Below the pieces are notes generated by a model. It saw nothing but the letters and a program-made list of their open reading frames with translations. It had not been told where the DNA came from and made no database searches. A program made the position numbers and the translations under genes. Shown one piece after another: positions 31,701 to 43,351 of a stretch of DNA of 64,000 nt. Source of the DNA: Psettodes erumei (taxonomy: Eukaryota > Chordata > Actinopteri > Pleuronectiformes > Psettodidae); NCBI GenBank assembly GCA_016785225.1, contig JAFBJZ010000240.1:400270-464269 (forward strand), read 5' to 3'. Every line of letters begins with the position of its first letter. Position 1 is the stretch's first letter.

Positions 31701-34700
31701 GCTTCGCTGCGGAGGTCAAGGTACGCCGAACATCTTCAAACAGTTCTGGTCGCAAACTTTGGTCAGAGCTCTGTCCTGTTGACGAGGTGTTGTTGCTCCC
31801 AGGTGGTCCAGATAACTCTGGAGTCCGGTTTGGGTCACCGGACTGTCCCTCTGCTGCTGGCCGAGTCCTCCTTCAACGGGTCGGCCAAAAACTGGTCGTC
31901 TCTGCTGCAGCTGAGAGCCAACATGACCCTGGAGGTGAGAACCTGTTCATCCCACCTGAACCTACACCTGGCCTTAAAACCTGAACCTGAACCTGAGCCT
32001 GTCCTCAAGTGAATGTCATAGTTTTTCTAACATTTGAGTCAATGCGAGACATTTTCAATAAAGCGTAGCGTCGTTGATGTTTGAGGTACCACGAATGTTT
32101 AACTGTGTGACTGAAAAACAGTCAGGCTGCATGAGGTGTAATGTCGACACCTGTTGCAGGTGAACTACTTTAATGAGATCCACGCGGTCTGGGAGCCTCT
32201 GATCGAACGAGTCGACAGCGGCAGCCGCCGGTGGAACCTGGAGGTCGAGGTAAAACTACGACAGACATAACAGGACAGTTTAATTCTGTTGAGAGAGGTG
32301 GAACCTCCTGAATTTATTGGTGTGAAGAACTTCTGGTCTCGTCGTTCCTGCAGATGAAGAACAACCAAGTCCAGGACAAGAGTCCTGTTCATGGGGACGA
32401 CTTTGTGATTCTTCCCGAACCACGTACAGCCATCAACATCTGCTCCAAAGACACCATGAATATCACCATCTCCAACTGCAGCCTCAACGTCTTCCAGAAC
32501 CTCGCCAAGGTGCCACGTTACATCGTCTGTAACCTCAGAACATCTTCTGTAACCTCAGAACGTGACATGGTCTATAATCCACTGTCTTACTGTAACATCT
32601 CCACAGCCAACAGACTGCAGTGAAAACAGGAAATGGATTGATTGACGTTTCACTCAGTAACTGCATGGTTTCAGCAGATGGCGGATCGATGACTTTTCGC
32701 TGTGTTTACATTAGGCGTTCTCTGAGGGAACCGCGTCCACCTTCGACTTCTCCCTGAAGGAGAAGGCCCCCTTCACCATCAGGAACTCTCTGGGGATCCC
32801 CCTCATCGTGCAGCACAGCGCCAACCTGAGGATGGTGGGGTTGCCGGGACAGGGAAAACTGCACCAGCTGGCGGCGGATCAGAGCATGGACCTCGAACAC
32901 TGCGCGTCGGCTCCGTCGTCGCGAGGGAAACTGTCCGCTCTGCAGCGGCAGGAGAGCTGCCTCTTCAACCTCACCATCGGTCAGACCTCGCCCTTCCTGT
33001 CTGCCGTGTCTCTGCGTGCGGTCTGTGAATAGCGATTTGTCTCTGCACTCGCAGTCCCCGCTGGATACAGCGAAATCTCCAACATCGCCGTGGACAAGCC
33101 CGGGCGCCGCCTCTACAACATCCGCGGTCCGATGCTGCAGGAGGCCGTTTCTTTGCTGCTGCAGATCGACGCCGCCGAGGGCAACAAGGTCATCACGGTC
33201 CGCTCTCCGCTGCAGGTCCGAATCCGGAACATCTCTGCACGCAGTCCTCCGAGAGTCCGAGCTGCGGACTTCATCTTTGACTTTGTGTTTTCAGATAAAG
33301 AACCACTTCTCGGTGCCGTTCACCATCCTGAAGTACTGTCCGACATCCAGGAGTCTGCAGAGGGTCGGACAGGCTGAACCCGAGACAGAGTTTCATGTTG
33401 CCTTGGAAACATACAGGTAGCGTCGCGCTGCCTTGCTCAGGGGTAGCAGGAGCATCGGTGTTACTTTCCATCCTGCAGATAATACTTGAGTGTCTTCTCG
33501 TTCTGCGATTGTAGAAATCTGCCTCGACCCAGAAATGAAGATGTCTGATGTGACATGTGTCCCTCTGTCCTTTAGGTGTCAGCTGTTTGTTTGCCCGGCG
33601 GGTCCTCTGGACGGTCGGTACGGTCCGTCCTCTACCTGCATGGCCTGGAAGGAGCAGGTGCATCGCAGCTCAGAGGTGCGCTCGGTGCTGCAGTGTCCGT
33701 CGACCGACGCCGACCTGCTGCCGCTGATGGTCGGCGCGCTGGCCGTCCCCGATGACCTGCGTCACATCGCCAGCCACGGCGAGGAGGACTGGGACCCCGC
33801 CTACGTCATCCACCTCCACCCTGTGGCCACGCTCCGCAACCTGCTCCCCTACACTGTTCGCTATATGATGGAGGTGCAGCAGCTTCCTCAGAATCAGGAG
33901 GAAATCAGTGTCATTCTGAATTTACTCTGACACGACGTGATCTGAATCTTGACCTTGTTCCCCAGAGCTCGACGGACTCGTACGAGCTTCAGGAAGGCAG
34001 CGCATCAGACCTCCTTAACGCTCGTGTCTCCGGCGAGGTCGTGTCCTTGGCGCTGATGCGGTACCAAGGCCGCGACTGGCACGGACACCTGTGCATCAAG
34101 CAGGAAATGCCCGAGTTCTTCCCCGCGTGCCTCACCTGCGACTCCGACAGCAGCATGACGGTGGACGTGAGCGTTCACGTGACGAGGACGACGAGCCGCC
34201 TGCTGCTGTCGCTCTTCAGCCCCTACTGGATCATCAACAAGACGTCCCGAGTCCTGCAGTACCGAGCCGAGGACGTCAGCGTCAAACACCCGGCCGACTA
34301 CCGAGACATCGTCCTGTTCTCCTTCAGGAAGAAAACCCTGTTCAGCAAGAGCAAGGTGAGGTTCGGCACAGGGTCCCGGCTCAGGGATCCGGCTCAGGGT
34401 CCTCAGGGTCCCGGCTCAGGGTCCCGGCTGCCTGCGGGGCATCAGTACAGAACAGACCCGTTCCACATGATGTTGTAGATATGCTGCATCACTGTGCTTA
34501 TCAAACCTCGTTATGTGTGTTACACACGACATCAGCGTCTGGATTGTGTTCGTTTGTGTCACATTGTCATGTTGTTGCGTTGTGTTCTTCACAGCTCCAG
34601 CTGTGCGTCTCCACCAGCTCCTGGTCCGACGGTTTCTCTCTGGATACGGTCGGGAGTTACGGCTGCGTTCGCTGTCCTGCCAACAACATGGACTTCCTGG

Positions 34701-37700
34701 TGACTGACAACTTTTATCTTTCAGAGATGACGACGTGTCGCTGGATTAGATCTGATCAGATCAGAGGATGAAACATTTAACCAATTAATCTGGCAAACAG
34801 TTGATCATCTGTCTGATTGACTTTACTCACCAGTAATCGATTACATTAGAAACGATCGGCGGGCGAACCGGTTAAATCCGATGTCTAATTGTGGCTGTGG
34901 TTCGACCCTCGATGGCGGCGCAGGTCGGCGTCAGCATCCAGATGAGCAGCTTCAACCTGACGAGGATTGTCACCATGAGTCCTTTCTACACGCTGGTCAA
35001 CAAGTCCTCGTACGAGCTGGAGGTGGGCGAGGTCACCAACCAGGCCTCCACCAGGTGGCACTACATCTCCTCTACCGAGGTATGTTGATGACAGACTGTT
35101 TACAGAAGAAGGGACGTTGCCGTGCTGTTTGTGTCGTCAGTACGCGGTTGTTGTGTCGCGTTGCAGTGCCTCCCTCTGTGGCCGGAGAACAGTTCAGGGA
35201 AGTTGTGCGTCCGCGTGGTTGGATCCACCTCCACCTCGAAGTTCTTCTTCTTCGACCGACAGGACAACGGCACGCTGCTGAGCCTCGACGTGGTTGGTGT
35301 CCGGACCGATCTCGTTCGCTGATTTGTTTGCGTGTTTTAGGTTGTTTAATGTGTGCGTTTGTGTGTCTTCAGTGCGGTGGGATCATCGTGGACGTCAACG
35401 TCTCCGACCACTCCACGGTCATCAGCTTCAGCGATTACTATGACGGAGCAGCCCCCGCCCTGCTGGTCAACCACACCCCCTGGGTCACCATTGGCTACAG
35501 ACAGAGGTGAGAGGTCAACGCACACCTGTTCATGTAAACCTGGGGGGAAGTGACATCATAAAGCTCTTCCTGGAACATCCTGAGGTGTATCACGTATACA
35601 GTGATCCAGTAAGACCAGAACCATCACAACCTTACAATGATAGAAACCCAACAGTTGAGCCAATGATCCAGAATCTTAGAACGGGCAGAACCTTCAGGCA
35701 GAACTCATCAGAACACAGAGTCCGGTTCCTAACCAGGAGTTTAGATTCAGAATCGGTGTAAGGTGCAGAAAGAGGCCAGTAGGGTTCTGGTCCCGTCTTT
35801 ACCAGAAGGAACCTTTGAGGCAATGCCTGATGATTAATTGGACCCTAACGACTGTCCGTCCTCTCCTCAGAGGCTCCGCGCTGGTTCATGAGCTGCAACC
35901 GGGTCAGGGTCGGCGGTTTGTGTGGGATGACCCGGCAGGCGTCCGAATGCTCAGCTGGAGCTGCATGGAGCATTCGGGTGAACTTGACTTGCTGAAGGTG
36001 CGACTTACATCTTACGGTTCTTAAAGAACCTCTCCGTCAAACGCTTGCTGACAGTCGTTCTCTGTTGGGCCAGGACGAGGTGGGTCAGTTCTCCTACGAC
36101 AGCCTGTCTCAGGTCCACTGGGTCTCCTTCCTGGACGGGCGCCAGCGGGTGGTGCTGTTCACCGAGGACGTCGGCGTGGTGACGAAGGCTCGGCAGGCGG
36201 AGGAACTGGAACAGTTCCAACAGGAGGTGAAGCTGTCGCTGCAGAACCTCGGACTGTCTCTGATCAACAACAGCGGCCGGCAGGAGATCGCCTACATCGG
36301 CATCACCAGGTAAACGGTCCAGAACTAGAGTCCAGTTCAGCAAACCCAGGACATCCTAGTTCCACTGAGCTCAACATCCAGTTATCCTGGCTAACCTGAA
36401 CCATGAACTTGGTTCTGATCCAACTCTGGGTTCTCTCAATGGGTCCAAACCACCGATCCATAAAAAGATTGAATGATCTGTTGAGCTGTTCGGTTGCCAT
36501 GGTGATTTACCACCGTTTATAACCCTGATGACCCAGAGTGTTGTGCGTCACAGCTCAGGTGTTGTGTGTCTGTGTTGTGCGTCACAGCTCAGGTGTTGTG
36601 TGGGAGATGAAACCGAAGAATCGCTGGAAGTCGTTCAGTCAGAAGAACATCAACCTGCTGGAACAGGCCTATCAGAACCAGCTGAGTGGGAAGACGAAGG
36701 GGGGCTGGGTCAAACTGGAGTCCAACCTGGAGGTCAGAGGTCGACGTGCCCCCCCGAACACACACATGCAGACAAAGCCGACATATTTTTTGTCCAGTGA
36801 TCTGACGGAGAGTGCGTGATGTCACCTATCACCAGGTGAACCTCGGCGGAACCACCATGATGATGCGTCAGCCGTTTTCCTGCCAGGTGAGGAGGAACTT
36901 CCTGTCGGGGATCCAGGTGGAGTTCAAACAGTCGCCGCACCAACGCAGCCTGAGGGCACAGCTGCACTGGCTGCAGGTACGCAAACACACGCGCACAATA
37001 AAACACACACACACCTGTGCGAAGACACGCTCACCTGAACGCCGCGTTGTTCGTGCAGGTGGACAACCAGCTGCCCGGCGCCATCTTCCCCATCGTCTTC
37101 CATCCGGTTCCTCCCCCGAAGTCCATCGCTCTGGATTCAGGTGGGTCGTCTGAAGTCCAGCTGCACCTGAAGAACCTGTAACTGAACACTGCAACTTACA
37201 AACAACTTACAGACACAATGTGCACATCATGTCAAACCAAAGTGTCAGAGCTTCATATTAACTGGACCAGAACAAAGTCTGTCATTAAAAACCAAAGTTC
37301 TGGACTGAGCAGCACCATCAGATCCAGTTTGATCGACTCTTCCTCCACAGAACCGAAGCCCTTCATCGATGTGTCCGTCATCACCAGGTTCAACCAGCAC
37401 AGCAGCGTCACGCAGTTCAAGTGAGTCAGAGCCAGTTACAGTGGCTCAGAACCAGTTTAACGTCTCCTCGTCCCAGTCACGCCTATCATTTAGAAAGACT
37501 GGATGGAGCCAGATGTTCCCGGTTCTGCTGAATGATCAGCTGATGAGAAGTTAAAGCCTGAAGGATGTGTTGAAGTTCTCGGCCGTCTGTTCTTGCGTCC
37601 TTCAGGTACTTCATGGCTCTGGTTCAGGAGATGGCGGTGAAGCTGGACCAAGGTTTCCTAGGAGCGGTGCTGGCTCTGTTCACGCCCGCGGCTGACCCTC

Positions 37701-40700
37701 AGGCTGACGGGCAGAAGGTAGAGCGAGGCGTCGGGTCGGCTCCGTGATGCGTCGACATCGGGCTAACATCAGCGTTTGTGTTTCAGTCGCGGCTGATCGA
37801 GCGAGATCTGCAGCTGCTGCAGGCGGAGCTGATGGAGGCGTCGCTCACCGACGCATCTGGACTCAGCTTCTTCGAACATTTCCACATCTCACCCATCAAG
37901 GTGAAGAGACGTCTCAAGATGAAACTCTCGGAGAAAGTTTTCAGCTGCTTCACGGACCCCCCCGACCCCCCAGCTCCGTCTTAGTCCGTTTCCGTTTCCT
38001 GTTTCAGCTCCACCTCAGTCTGTCTCTGGGCTCCAGCGGCGAGGACTCGGCTCAGGAGACGGCAGCAGTTCAGTCCCTGAACCTGCTGCTGAAAAGTATC
38101 GGAGCCACGCTGACCGACGTGGATGACCTCATCTTCAAGTGAGACGCTCACGCTTTTATTGAGGCGGTTCTGTCCGTGCGGTGAAAGATGCATGTGTCCC
38201 GCCAAAGTAAGAGTCTCAGTGTCTTGATGTTGGGTTCTGTGGCAGACTGGCCTTCTTCGAGGTGAAGTACCAGTTCTACCGCAGAGAGAAGCTGATGTGG
38301 GCGGTGGTCCGGCACTACAGCGAACAGGTACAGCCGTGAGAACGACCCATGTGACCGCCATCATTTCGTTGAATAGAAAGGAACGTGCTGAAGGTTCTTC
38401 ATTCTGTGATGTTCTTCATCGTCTCCAGTCTCTCTCTCCTCTGTGTCTTTGACATTCATCCTTTGGTTTCTGGCTGCAGTTCCTGAGGCAGATGTATGTT
38501 CTGGTTCTGGGCCTGGACGTCCTGGGAAACCCGTTTGGTCTGATCCGAGGTCTGTCTGAAGGAGTGGAGGCCTTCTTCTACGAACCTTTCCAGGTAACGC
38601 GCACTGTGCTTCGATGAAAACCATCGATGTGATGTCGATGGACTTGGACTGGACTTGAAACCATGTCTGTGTTCGTCAGGGTGCCGTTCAGGGTCCAGAG
38701 GAGTTTGCTGAAGGTTTTGTGATTGGCGTGCGCAGCCTGTTGGGTCACACCGTCGGTAAGAAAAAACAACTGTCACATGACTTAGTGCCGGTCCAGTCCA
38801 AGACGACCGGACCTCGGGGGGGGTCTGTGCTGCGGGCTACAGGCTCCGGGATTAGCTGCTATTGAACTGCCAGAAGGCCAGGTGCACTGTGGGTAACGCA
38901 GGTTCTGATGAAGAAGATAAAAAGACACCTGAGGGTCTGATCCTGAGCCCCCACCCCCCGCAGGCGGCGCTGCAGGCATGGTGTCCCGGATCACAGGGTC
39001 GGTGGGGAAAGGTCTGGCGGCCATCACCATGGACAAAGAGTACCAGCAGAAGCGCAGAGAGGAAATGAATCGACCGCCCAAAGACTTTGGAGAGAGTCTG
39101 GCTAAAGGAGGAAAGGGACTGTTGAAGGTACCGGACCCGAACCCAGTCGGTCTGTAGTTCTCTGATGGTTCCTGGTGAAGCTCAGTGAGAGTTTGTGTGT
39201 CTGCAGGGAGTCGTGGGTGGAGTGACGGGCATCGTCACCAAACCTGTGGAAGGTGAGTCCCAGAAAATACACAACAGCAGTAATAAACTTTATTTACAAA
39301 CACTTTTCTGAACAATAGGTGAAGCACATGTTTAGTTTGACTCATCGATGCGGTTTCTGTCGGTTCCGCCTGCAGGGGCGAAGAAGGAGGGGGCGGCAGG
39401 TTTCTTTAAAGGCATCGGTAAAGGTTTGGTGGGCGTGGTGGCGAGGCCCACGGGCGGCATCGTGGACATGGCGAGCAGCACCTTCCAGGGCATCCAGAGG
39501 TAGCGTGGACGTGTCTTTGTGTCGTCAGGCGTGACGAGGACCTTCCTTTCGTCCGTGTGCTTTGTAATGTTTGTTATCTCCTATGTTCTTCTTGTCTGCT
39601 CACTAATTTTCACATTTTCTGCTTTTGTTGTCTGTCTCTGTCGGTGTTGCCTGGGAGTGTTTGTTTTCCTTGTCGTTGTGGCGTGTGAGTATTTTGGAAT
39701 AAAACACGTTAAAGCTGAGCTCCTTCGGTCGCTGCTCGTGTGCGACATAGATTCGGCCGGTTCTGATGTCGAGGAACCGGGTTCTCCTCGGTGTCTGAGC
39801 GAAGTCGGCCGATGACGCGGCGAGAAGGAGACGAGCTCTAACCTGCGGCCGTTTGTGTGTTTGCATGTGGTTGTCGTGCCGCGGCAGAGGGACGGTAAGT
39901 CGCTGCATCGTGTCACATGATTCACGCTCATCACACCTACCGGCCCCTCCCCCTGTCAGCCACGCCCCCAGCTTGTTGTTGAGAGGCCCTGAGGAGAGTC
40001 AGGTCTGCTCCCACAAATTCAGTTCAGCTTTATTTATATTCTGACGAACTTTATCTGGAGGCGCTTGGTGACGTTAACGATCCCGGCGCCGTGTCTTTAA
40101 GAAGTTTCTTCGCAGAGAGACACAGCGCGGTGTGATCTGGACGTTTATACGAAGCTGTGCTCGGAGGAGGTCCGAGACCCTGTCCCGATGGACCTGGACA
40201 CGGTTCCTCGGATAGATCGGCTGCGAGTGGAGCCGATGCGTACGGATAAATGACGGGTCACCTGGTGTGACGATGCACCATCACCTGTTGGTGTCGTGTT
40301 CCCGCAGTCATAACAAGGATTACACCTGTTAACGCACCTGGCAGTGTGACAGACACGGCCTCCAGGTTTGACAGGAGACCAGCCAACCAATCACTGAGCA
40401 TTGAGACGTATGACCTTGCGTCTCCATGGAAACCCAGCATCACCTGCTCTCTCCTCAGGGATTGGCTGACTGAACGATCACATGGTTCTGCCAGGCAGAG
40501 GCCAACGGCCCTCAGTGTTTGTTTGAGATGCATCAGAGAGCATTTACTATTATAGTACTACAAAATACCATGACAAAGTACAAGTACAAGCAAGTATTCA
40601 GGATGTAAATACTAAATGTTTTGCAAAATATTTTGAATGTCACAAAATGACAAAAACAAAAAGATGGAAAGTCTGTGGAAACATGTAAATATGAGAAAAG

Positions 40701-41298
40701 CACATTTAAATAAATGAGTACAGATGTTTATATGTAAATAAAGTACTTACAGTACAGTAGTACATATAAATACTAGTGTGCCAAGCAAAGCCAAATACTT
40801 TAGGACATTACTTACATACTTACATTAGGAGTCAGTATTTAGTACATAACTAAATCTGAATACATCAGCATGAACGAATGGACTGTACCAGAACTGGGTC
40901 CAACAGAACCGCATCACTCTGACAGGGTCCAACATTTCACTAAGTCTGTAACCCGTTCCCTCAGTCCCCTTCCTCCTCCTCGTCATGTGACGTTCGTGGT
41001 AACCTGTTGACCGTTGTGTTTCATGCTGTCACTGTAGAGGTCGCCACAGGTGAGACACCTGAAGCTCGCTCACGCATCATGAAACGAATGTGCTTCAGGT
41101 CCCACGTTTCACATTTAATCTCAATCCAGCAGCTTCTCTGCACCGTGTCACTTCCTGTTTCTTCTTCACGCTTCAGTTCTCTGCATGTTGACGTCATGAC
41201 GCTTCAGCTTTGATCACAGGAAGTTTCAGACTTCAACTTCCTGTTTCAGCTCAGAGGCAAGATTCAGTTTCTGTTCAACCTGAAACACTCACACTAAG

Positions 41299-41382
<84 letters not shown>

Positions 41383-42801
41383 TGGCAGAGTCCACAGAGG
41401 AAGTGACCAAGCTCCGCCCGGTGCGTCTGATCAGGGAGGACGGGATCGTCCGGCCGTACAACATGACGGAGTCGCAGGGTTTTGATCTTTTCCAGGTTTG
41501 TTGGTTTTAAAACTTTCTGTAAAAACACGACGTGGCCGTTTAACTCGTTTGACTCGTTTCTTGTTCGTAAACAACCCACAGATAATTCACATAATTCAAA
41601 CATTCACCAATTCAATCCAGAAGGAAATGAAATCATCTCTCCTCCTTTAAGCAACACAGGATGTCCCTGTTCCAAATCAAACGCCCCCTCTAACCCATCC
41701 TCTTCTTCTTCTTCTTCTTCTTCTTCTTCTTCTTCTTCTTCTTCTTCTTGTGTTTGTGTCACATGCAGCCGGAGGAGGAGTAAACGGGATTTGGGTCGTA
41801 AATGTCAGAAACGTGTTGGTTCTGTGTCCGACATGTGAAATGCTCAGATTAATTTAATCTGTAAAGATCCAGATTAGCGTGAATATTGTGCATGCCAACT
41901 TTCAGCTCTCACTTGTTGTTGTATTTAGCTTGTATAATAATACTCTGTATAGTACTTCACCGTTTATAATTTACAGCTGCGAGTTATTATAAACGTGTAA
42001 TAACTGTGTTATTGCTGCAGATCGTAGCAATATTTTTGTAAAAATTCATCTTTGTTTATGTCGGTGAATATTTCTGTCTCTGTGATGATGTCACTGTCAG
42101 CATGACCTCTGACCTCTGTGTGTCTGTGTGTGTGTGTGTGTATACCTTTAATAAAACTCCTCTCTTACTAATGCTGTCCTTTCTCTGGGGGGCCATCACT
42201 CGTTAATGATTATTGATTATTGAGCTCGCTGTGTTGCCAGGAGTCGGTTGCGATTGTGTGTGTTTGTTGTTGTTTACTGATTGTTGCTGGGCAGAAAATA
42301 AACACACACAGTTAAATGAAGGTTTGTGGTTCCAGCGCTCGCAGATCAAACAGCTGGACGGTGAAGTGTTCAGAGGACACTGTCCACATCCCGGACACAG
42401 GAAGACCAACATCATCGTCACCAACAGGTACGCGCCTTCACGCTGCGCCTGCTGTTTTTGTTGTGAGAGCGCTGTTCATTGTGTCTCCGTGTTGTCATGT
42501 AGGAGGGTTGTGTGCGTGAAGGAGATCGACTTTGTGGGTCATTTTAACAAAGAGTGGGAGTGTTTGTTCGAGAACTTCTATCGTCCTCCAGCTGTGACGG
42601 GATCTGAGCTGAAGATCTACTGCAGGGTACCGCAACACAACACGCACACCACAGACGGACTCACACAACTGGGCCGAGTGTGTCAGCTGAATTTGTGTGT
42701 GTGTGTGTGTGTGTCAGGAGCAGCACAAGTTGAAGCTGCCAAACAGAGATGAGGACTCAGTGAGGAGGGTTCAGCTCAAGGACTCAAACACTGCACAGGT
42801 A

Positions 42802-42858
<57 letters not shown>

Positions 42859-42997
42859 TGCCCCTCCCTCACCTGGTTACTATGGTTACCAATAGGCACT
42901 GCAGGGGGTCATATCAGATGCTCAGGCGGCGCAGCAGCAGCATCGCATGGCGAGACAGAAGTCGCAGCGCTTCCTGAAACCCAAGAACCGGCAGTGA
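13495..42997 (+). CDS. vps13c: VPS13C, bridge-like lipid transfer protein
   Basis: VPS13 proteins form long hydrophobic grooves that move phospholipids between membranes; VPS13C is known at ER-late endosome/lysosome and ER-lipid droplet contacts. About 86 exons can be read from [14 protein letters not shown] (exon 13495-13594, ATG at 13495) to the TGA at 42995-42997, with no internal stop or frame break noticed. Assignment to VPS13C over VPS13A rests on sequence such as [29 protein letters not shown] and [18 protein letters not shown], and on the doubled central module that VPS13A lacks: exons 22214-25692 and the exons from about 26820 to 29142 are parallel copies. Order: chorein N-terminus, repeating groove modules, VAB adaptor-binding region, amphipathic ATG2-C-like region, PH-like C-terminus ending LKPKNRQ. 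Two peculiarities are reported separately: the altered FFAT region near 22225 and the near-identical tract pair at 25183 and 28633. Confidence 0.93.
13595..14375 (+). other. vps13c intron 1
   Basis: A 781-bp intron whose first part is rich in CpG, continuing the GC-rich start of the gene. I see nothing coding in it. Confidence 0.6.
17125..17712 (+). other. vps13c Lys-rich exons that are optional in human VPS13C
   Basis: Exon 17125-17187 ([16 protein letters not shown], 63 nt) and the exon ending at 17712 ([19 protein letters not shown]) correspond to the part of human VPS13C (SGEFIYGLENFVYKD and a Lys-rich run) that is, as I recall, alternatively spliced. Removing both keeps the reading frame if the second exon starts at 17647 (acceptor CGAAAG). 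That acceptor is poorly preceded by pyrimidines; another AG at 17638 is possible, so the exact 5' edge is uncertain. Confidence 0.6.
21274..21406 (+). repeat. vps13c intron made of four 34-bp tandem units
   Basis: The 133-bp intron between the exon ending at 21273 (FGSLQ) and the exon starting at 21407 (LHSVKQSG) is a 34-bp unit repeated four times. Each unit ends in TCTGCAG or TCTGTAG followed by TTGC. The four AG ends are at 21304, 21338, 21372 and 21406; only the last gives the expected protein. Confidence 0.9.
22214..22317 (+). other. vps13c exon over the FFAT-motif position
   Basis: This exon reads [16 protein letters not shown] and then [12 protein letters not shown]. In human VPS13C, as remembered, the matching stretch is SDDEYFDAEDGE, the FFAT motif that binds ER-resident VAP proteins. 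Here the Tyr-Phe pair between the acidic residues is absent, while flanking sequence aligns well. The splice joins on both sides (22108 and 22214) keep phase. Confidence 0.7.
23736..25387 (+). other. Largest vps13c intron of the first half
   Basis: A 1.65-kb intron with a short CA array near 23751-23772, AT-rich sequence at 23870-23940, and a strong hairpin at 24443-24485. Its last 205 bp (25183-25387) are nearly identical to the end of another intron 3,450 bp downstream. Confidence 0.8.
24443..24485. repeat. Perfect hairpin in vps13c intron
   Basis: ATTAACCCGGGTC (24447-24459) is followed by an 8-nt loop and GACCCGGGTTAAT (24468-24480), a perfect 13-bp stem. The outer bases GTGG and CCCAC extend it with one bulge. 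The sequence just downstream is T/A-rich. It may be a relic of a transposon end or a simple cruciform-forming palindrome. Confidence 0.8.
25183..25620 (+). repeat. Near-identical vps13c tract, upstream copy
   Basis: This 438-bp stretch covers the last 205 bp of an intron and the first 233 bp of exon 25388-25692. It matches 28633-29070 with a constant 3,450-bp offset, no indels and about six substitutions (25245, 25294, 25309, 25438, 25495 and 25579). Identity stops abruptly on both sides. Confidence 0.93.
28633..29070 (+). repeat. Near-identical vps13c tract, downstream copy
   Basis: Partner of 25183-25620. It covers the intron end and the first 233 bp of exon 28838-29142. After 29070 the exons diverge: the upstream copy reads [18 protein letters not shown], the downstream copy [18 protein letters not shown], as expected for an old internal duplication. 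Confidence 0.93.
32715..36310 (+). other. vps13c VAB (adaptor-binding) region exons
   Basis: Exons from 32715 to about 36310 code the region corresponding to the VPS13 adaptor-binding (VAB/SHR-BD) domain, a set of beta-rich repeats that bind organelle-specific adaptors. Landmarks are [76 protein letters not shown] and [19 protein letters not shown], all matching VPS13C closely. Domain edges are approximate. Confidence 0.8.
36548..36606 (+). repeat. 34-bp duplication over a vps13c splice acceptor
   Basis: The acceptor CGTCACAG|CTCAGGTGTTGTG occurs twice, with AG ends at 36553 and 36587. The second gives the expected protein ([14 protein letters not shown]); use of the first adds 34 nt and shifts the frame. 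Confidence 0.85.
38246..39499 (+). other. vps13c ATG2-C-like amphipathic region exons
   Basis: Six exons code the most conserved C-terminal segment: [48 protein letters not shown], then Gly-rich amphipathic stretches [33 protein letters not shown] and [17 protein letters not shown]. In VPS13 proteins this part binds lipid droplets and other membranes. No residue looks out of place. Confidence 0.85.
40016..40040 (-). mobile_element. Fish SINE/retroposon tail fragment
   Basis: On the minus strand this reads AATATAAATAAAGCTGAACT, resembling the common teleost retroposon tail (...GCGCTATATAAATAAA-TTGAATTG). Only the tail is recognisable. Confidence 0.35.
41301..41378. repeat. (GT)39 array directly at a vps13c acceptor
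   Basis: A pure run of 39 GT units, followed by AG and the exon 41381-41495 ([16 protein letters not shown]). The array occupies the position where a polypyrimidine tract is normally found. Confidence 0.95.
41381..42997 (+). other. vps13c PH-like C-terminal exons
   Basis: Exons 41381-41495, 42336-42427, 42503-42626, 42718-42798 and 42896-42997 code the C-terminal PH-like domain ([32 protein letters not shown]) and tail. Phases are consistent to the TGA. Compared with human VPS13C the core strands are conserved and the last 35 residues are divergent. Confidence 0.82.
41700..41748. repeat. (TTC)n microsatellite
   Basis: About 16 TTC/CTT units in the vps13c intron 41496-42335; the rest of that intron is A/T-rich with no exon seen. 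Confidence 0.9.
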
Positions 42998-43345
42998 TGT
43001 CACTTCCTGTCAACAGGTGACGAAGTTAAATGTGGGGCCGTTCCTTCCTCAGCTCGCTCGGTCCTCTGAAGTTTGTCATCAAATGTGTGTCGATGAAGCT
43101 TTGCTTGTGATTGGTCAGTTTGTTAACAGAGTAGGAAGTTTATCAAAACGCTGTGGAGGCTGTTATTGTTGAAATGCATCCTGGGTATCTAGGGTCACTT
43201 CCTGGTAATGAAACCAAAGGTCCAATGAAGGTGTAAATATTTTAACTGCTGTGTGTTTTTGCAGCTTGTTGACGTTTACCATGAAGCCACGTTGCACTAA
43301 GATCAATGAGTTGATCAGATAAATGATAAAACATGTATCAAAAGA

Positions 43346-43351
43346 AATAAA
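43346..43351 (+). promoter_or_regulatory. vps13c poly(A) signal candidate
   Basis: AATAAA about 350 bp after the vps13c stop codon, the first clear signal downstream. Confidence 0.5.

Larger units (their letters stand above)
39500..41380 (+). other. vps13c intron before the PH-like exons
   Basis: A 1.88-kb intron. It contains a fish SINE-like tail on the minus strand (about 40016-40040), AT-rich sequence with many AGTACT/GTAAATA words (about 40550-40870), and a pure 39-copy GT array running to two bases before the acceptor AG. Confidence 0.75.

Noticed and set aside
34091..34771. 226-codon plus-strand open frame in a different frame from vps13c
   Set aside because: It overlaps the vps13c VAB exon in an alternate frame and reads across a donor site; no family resemblance.
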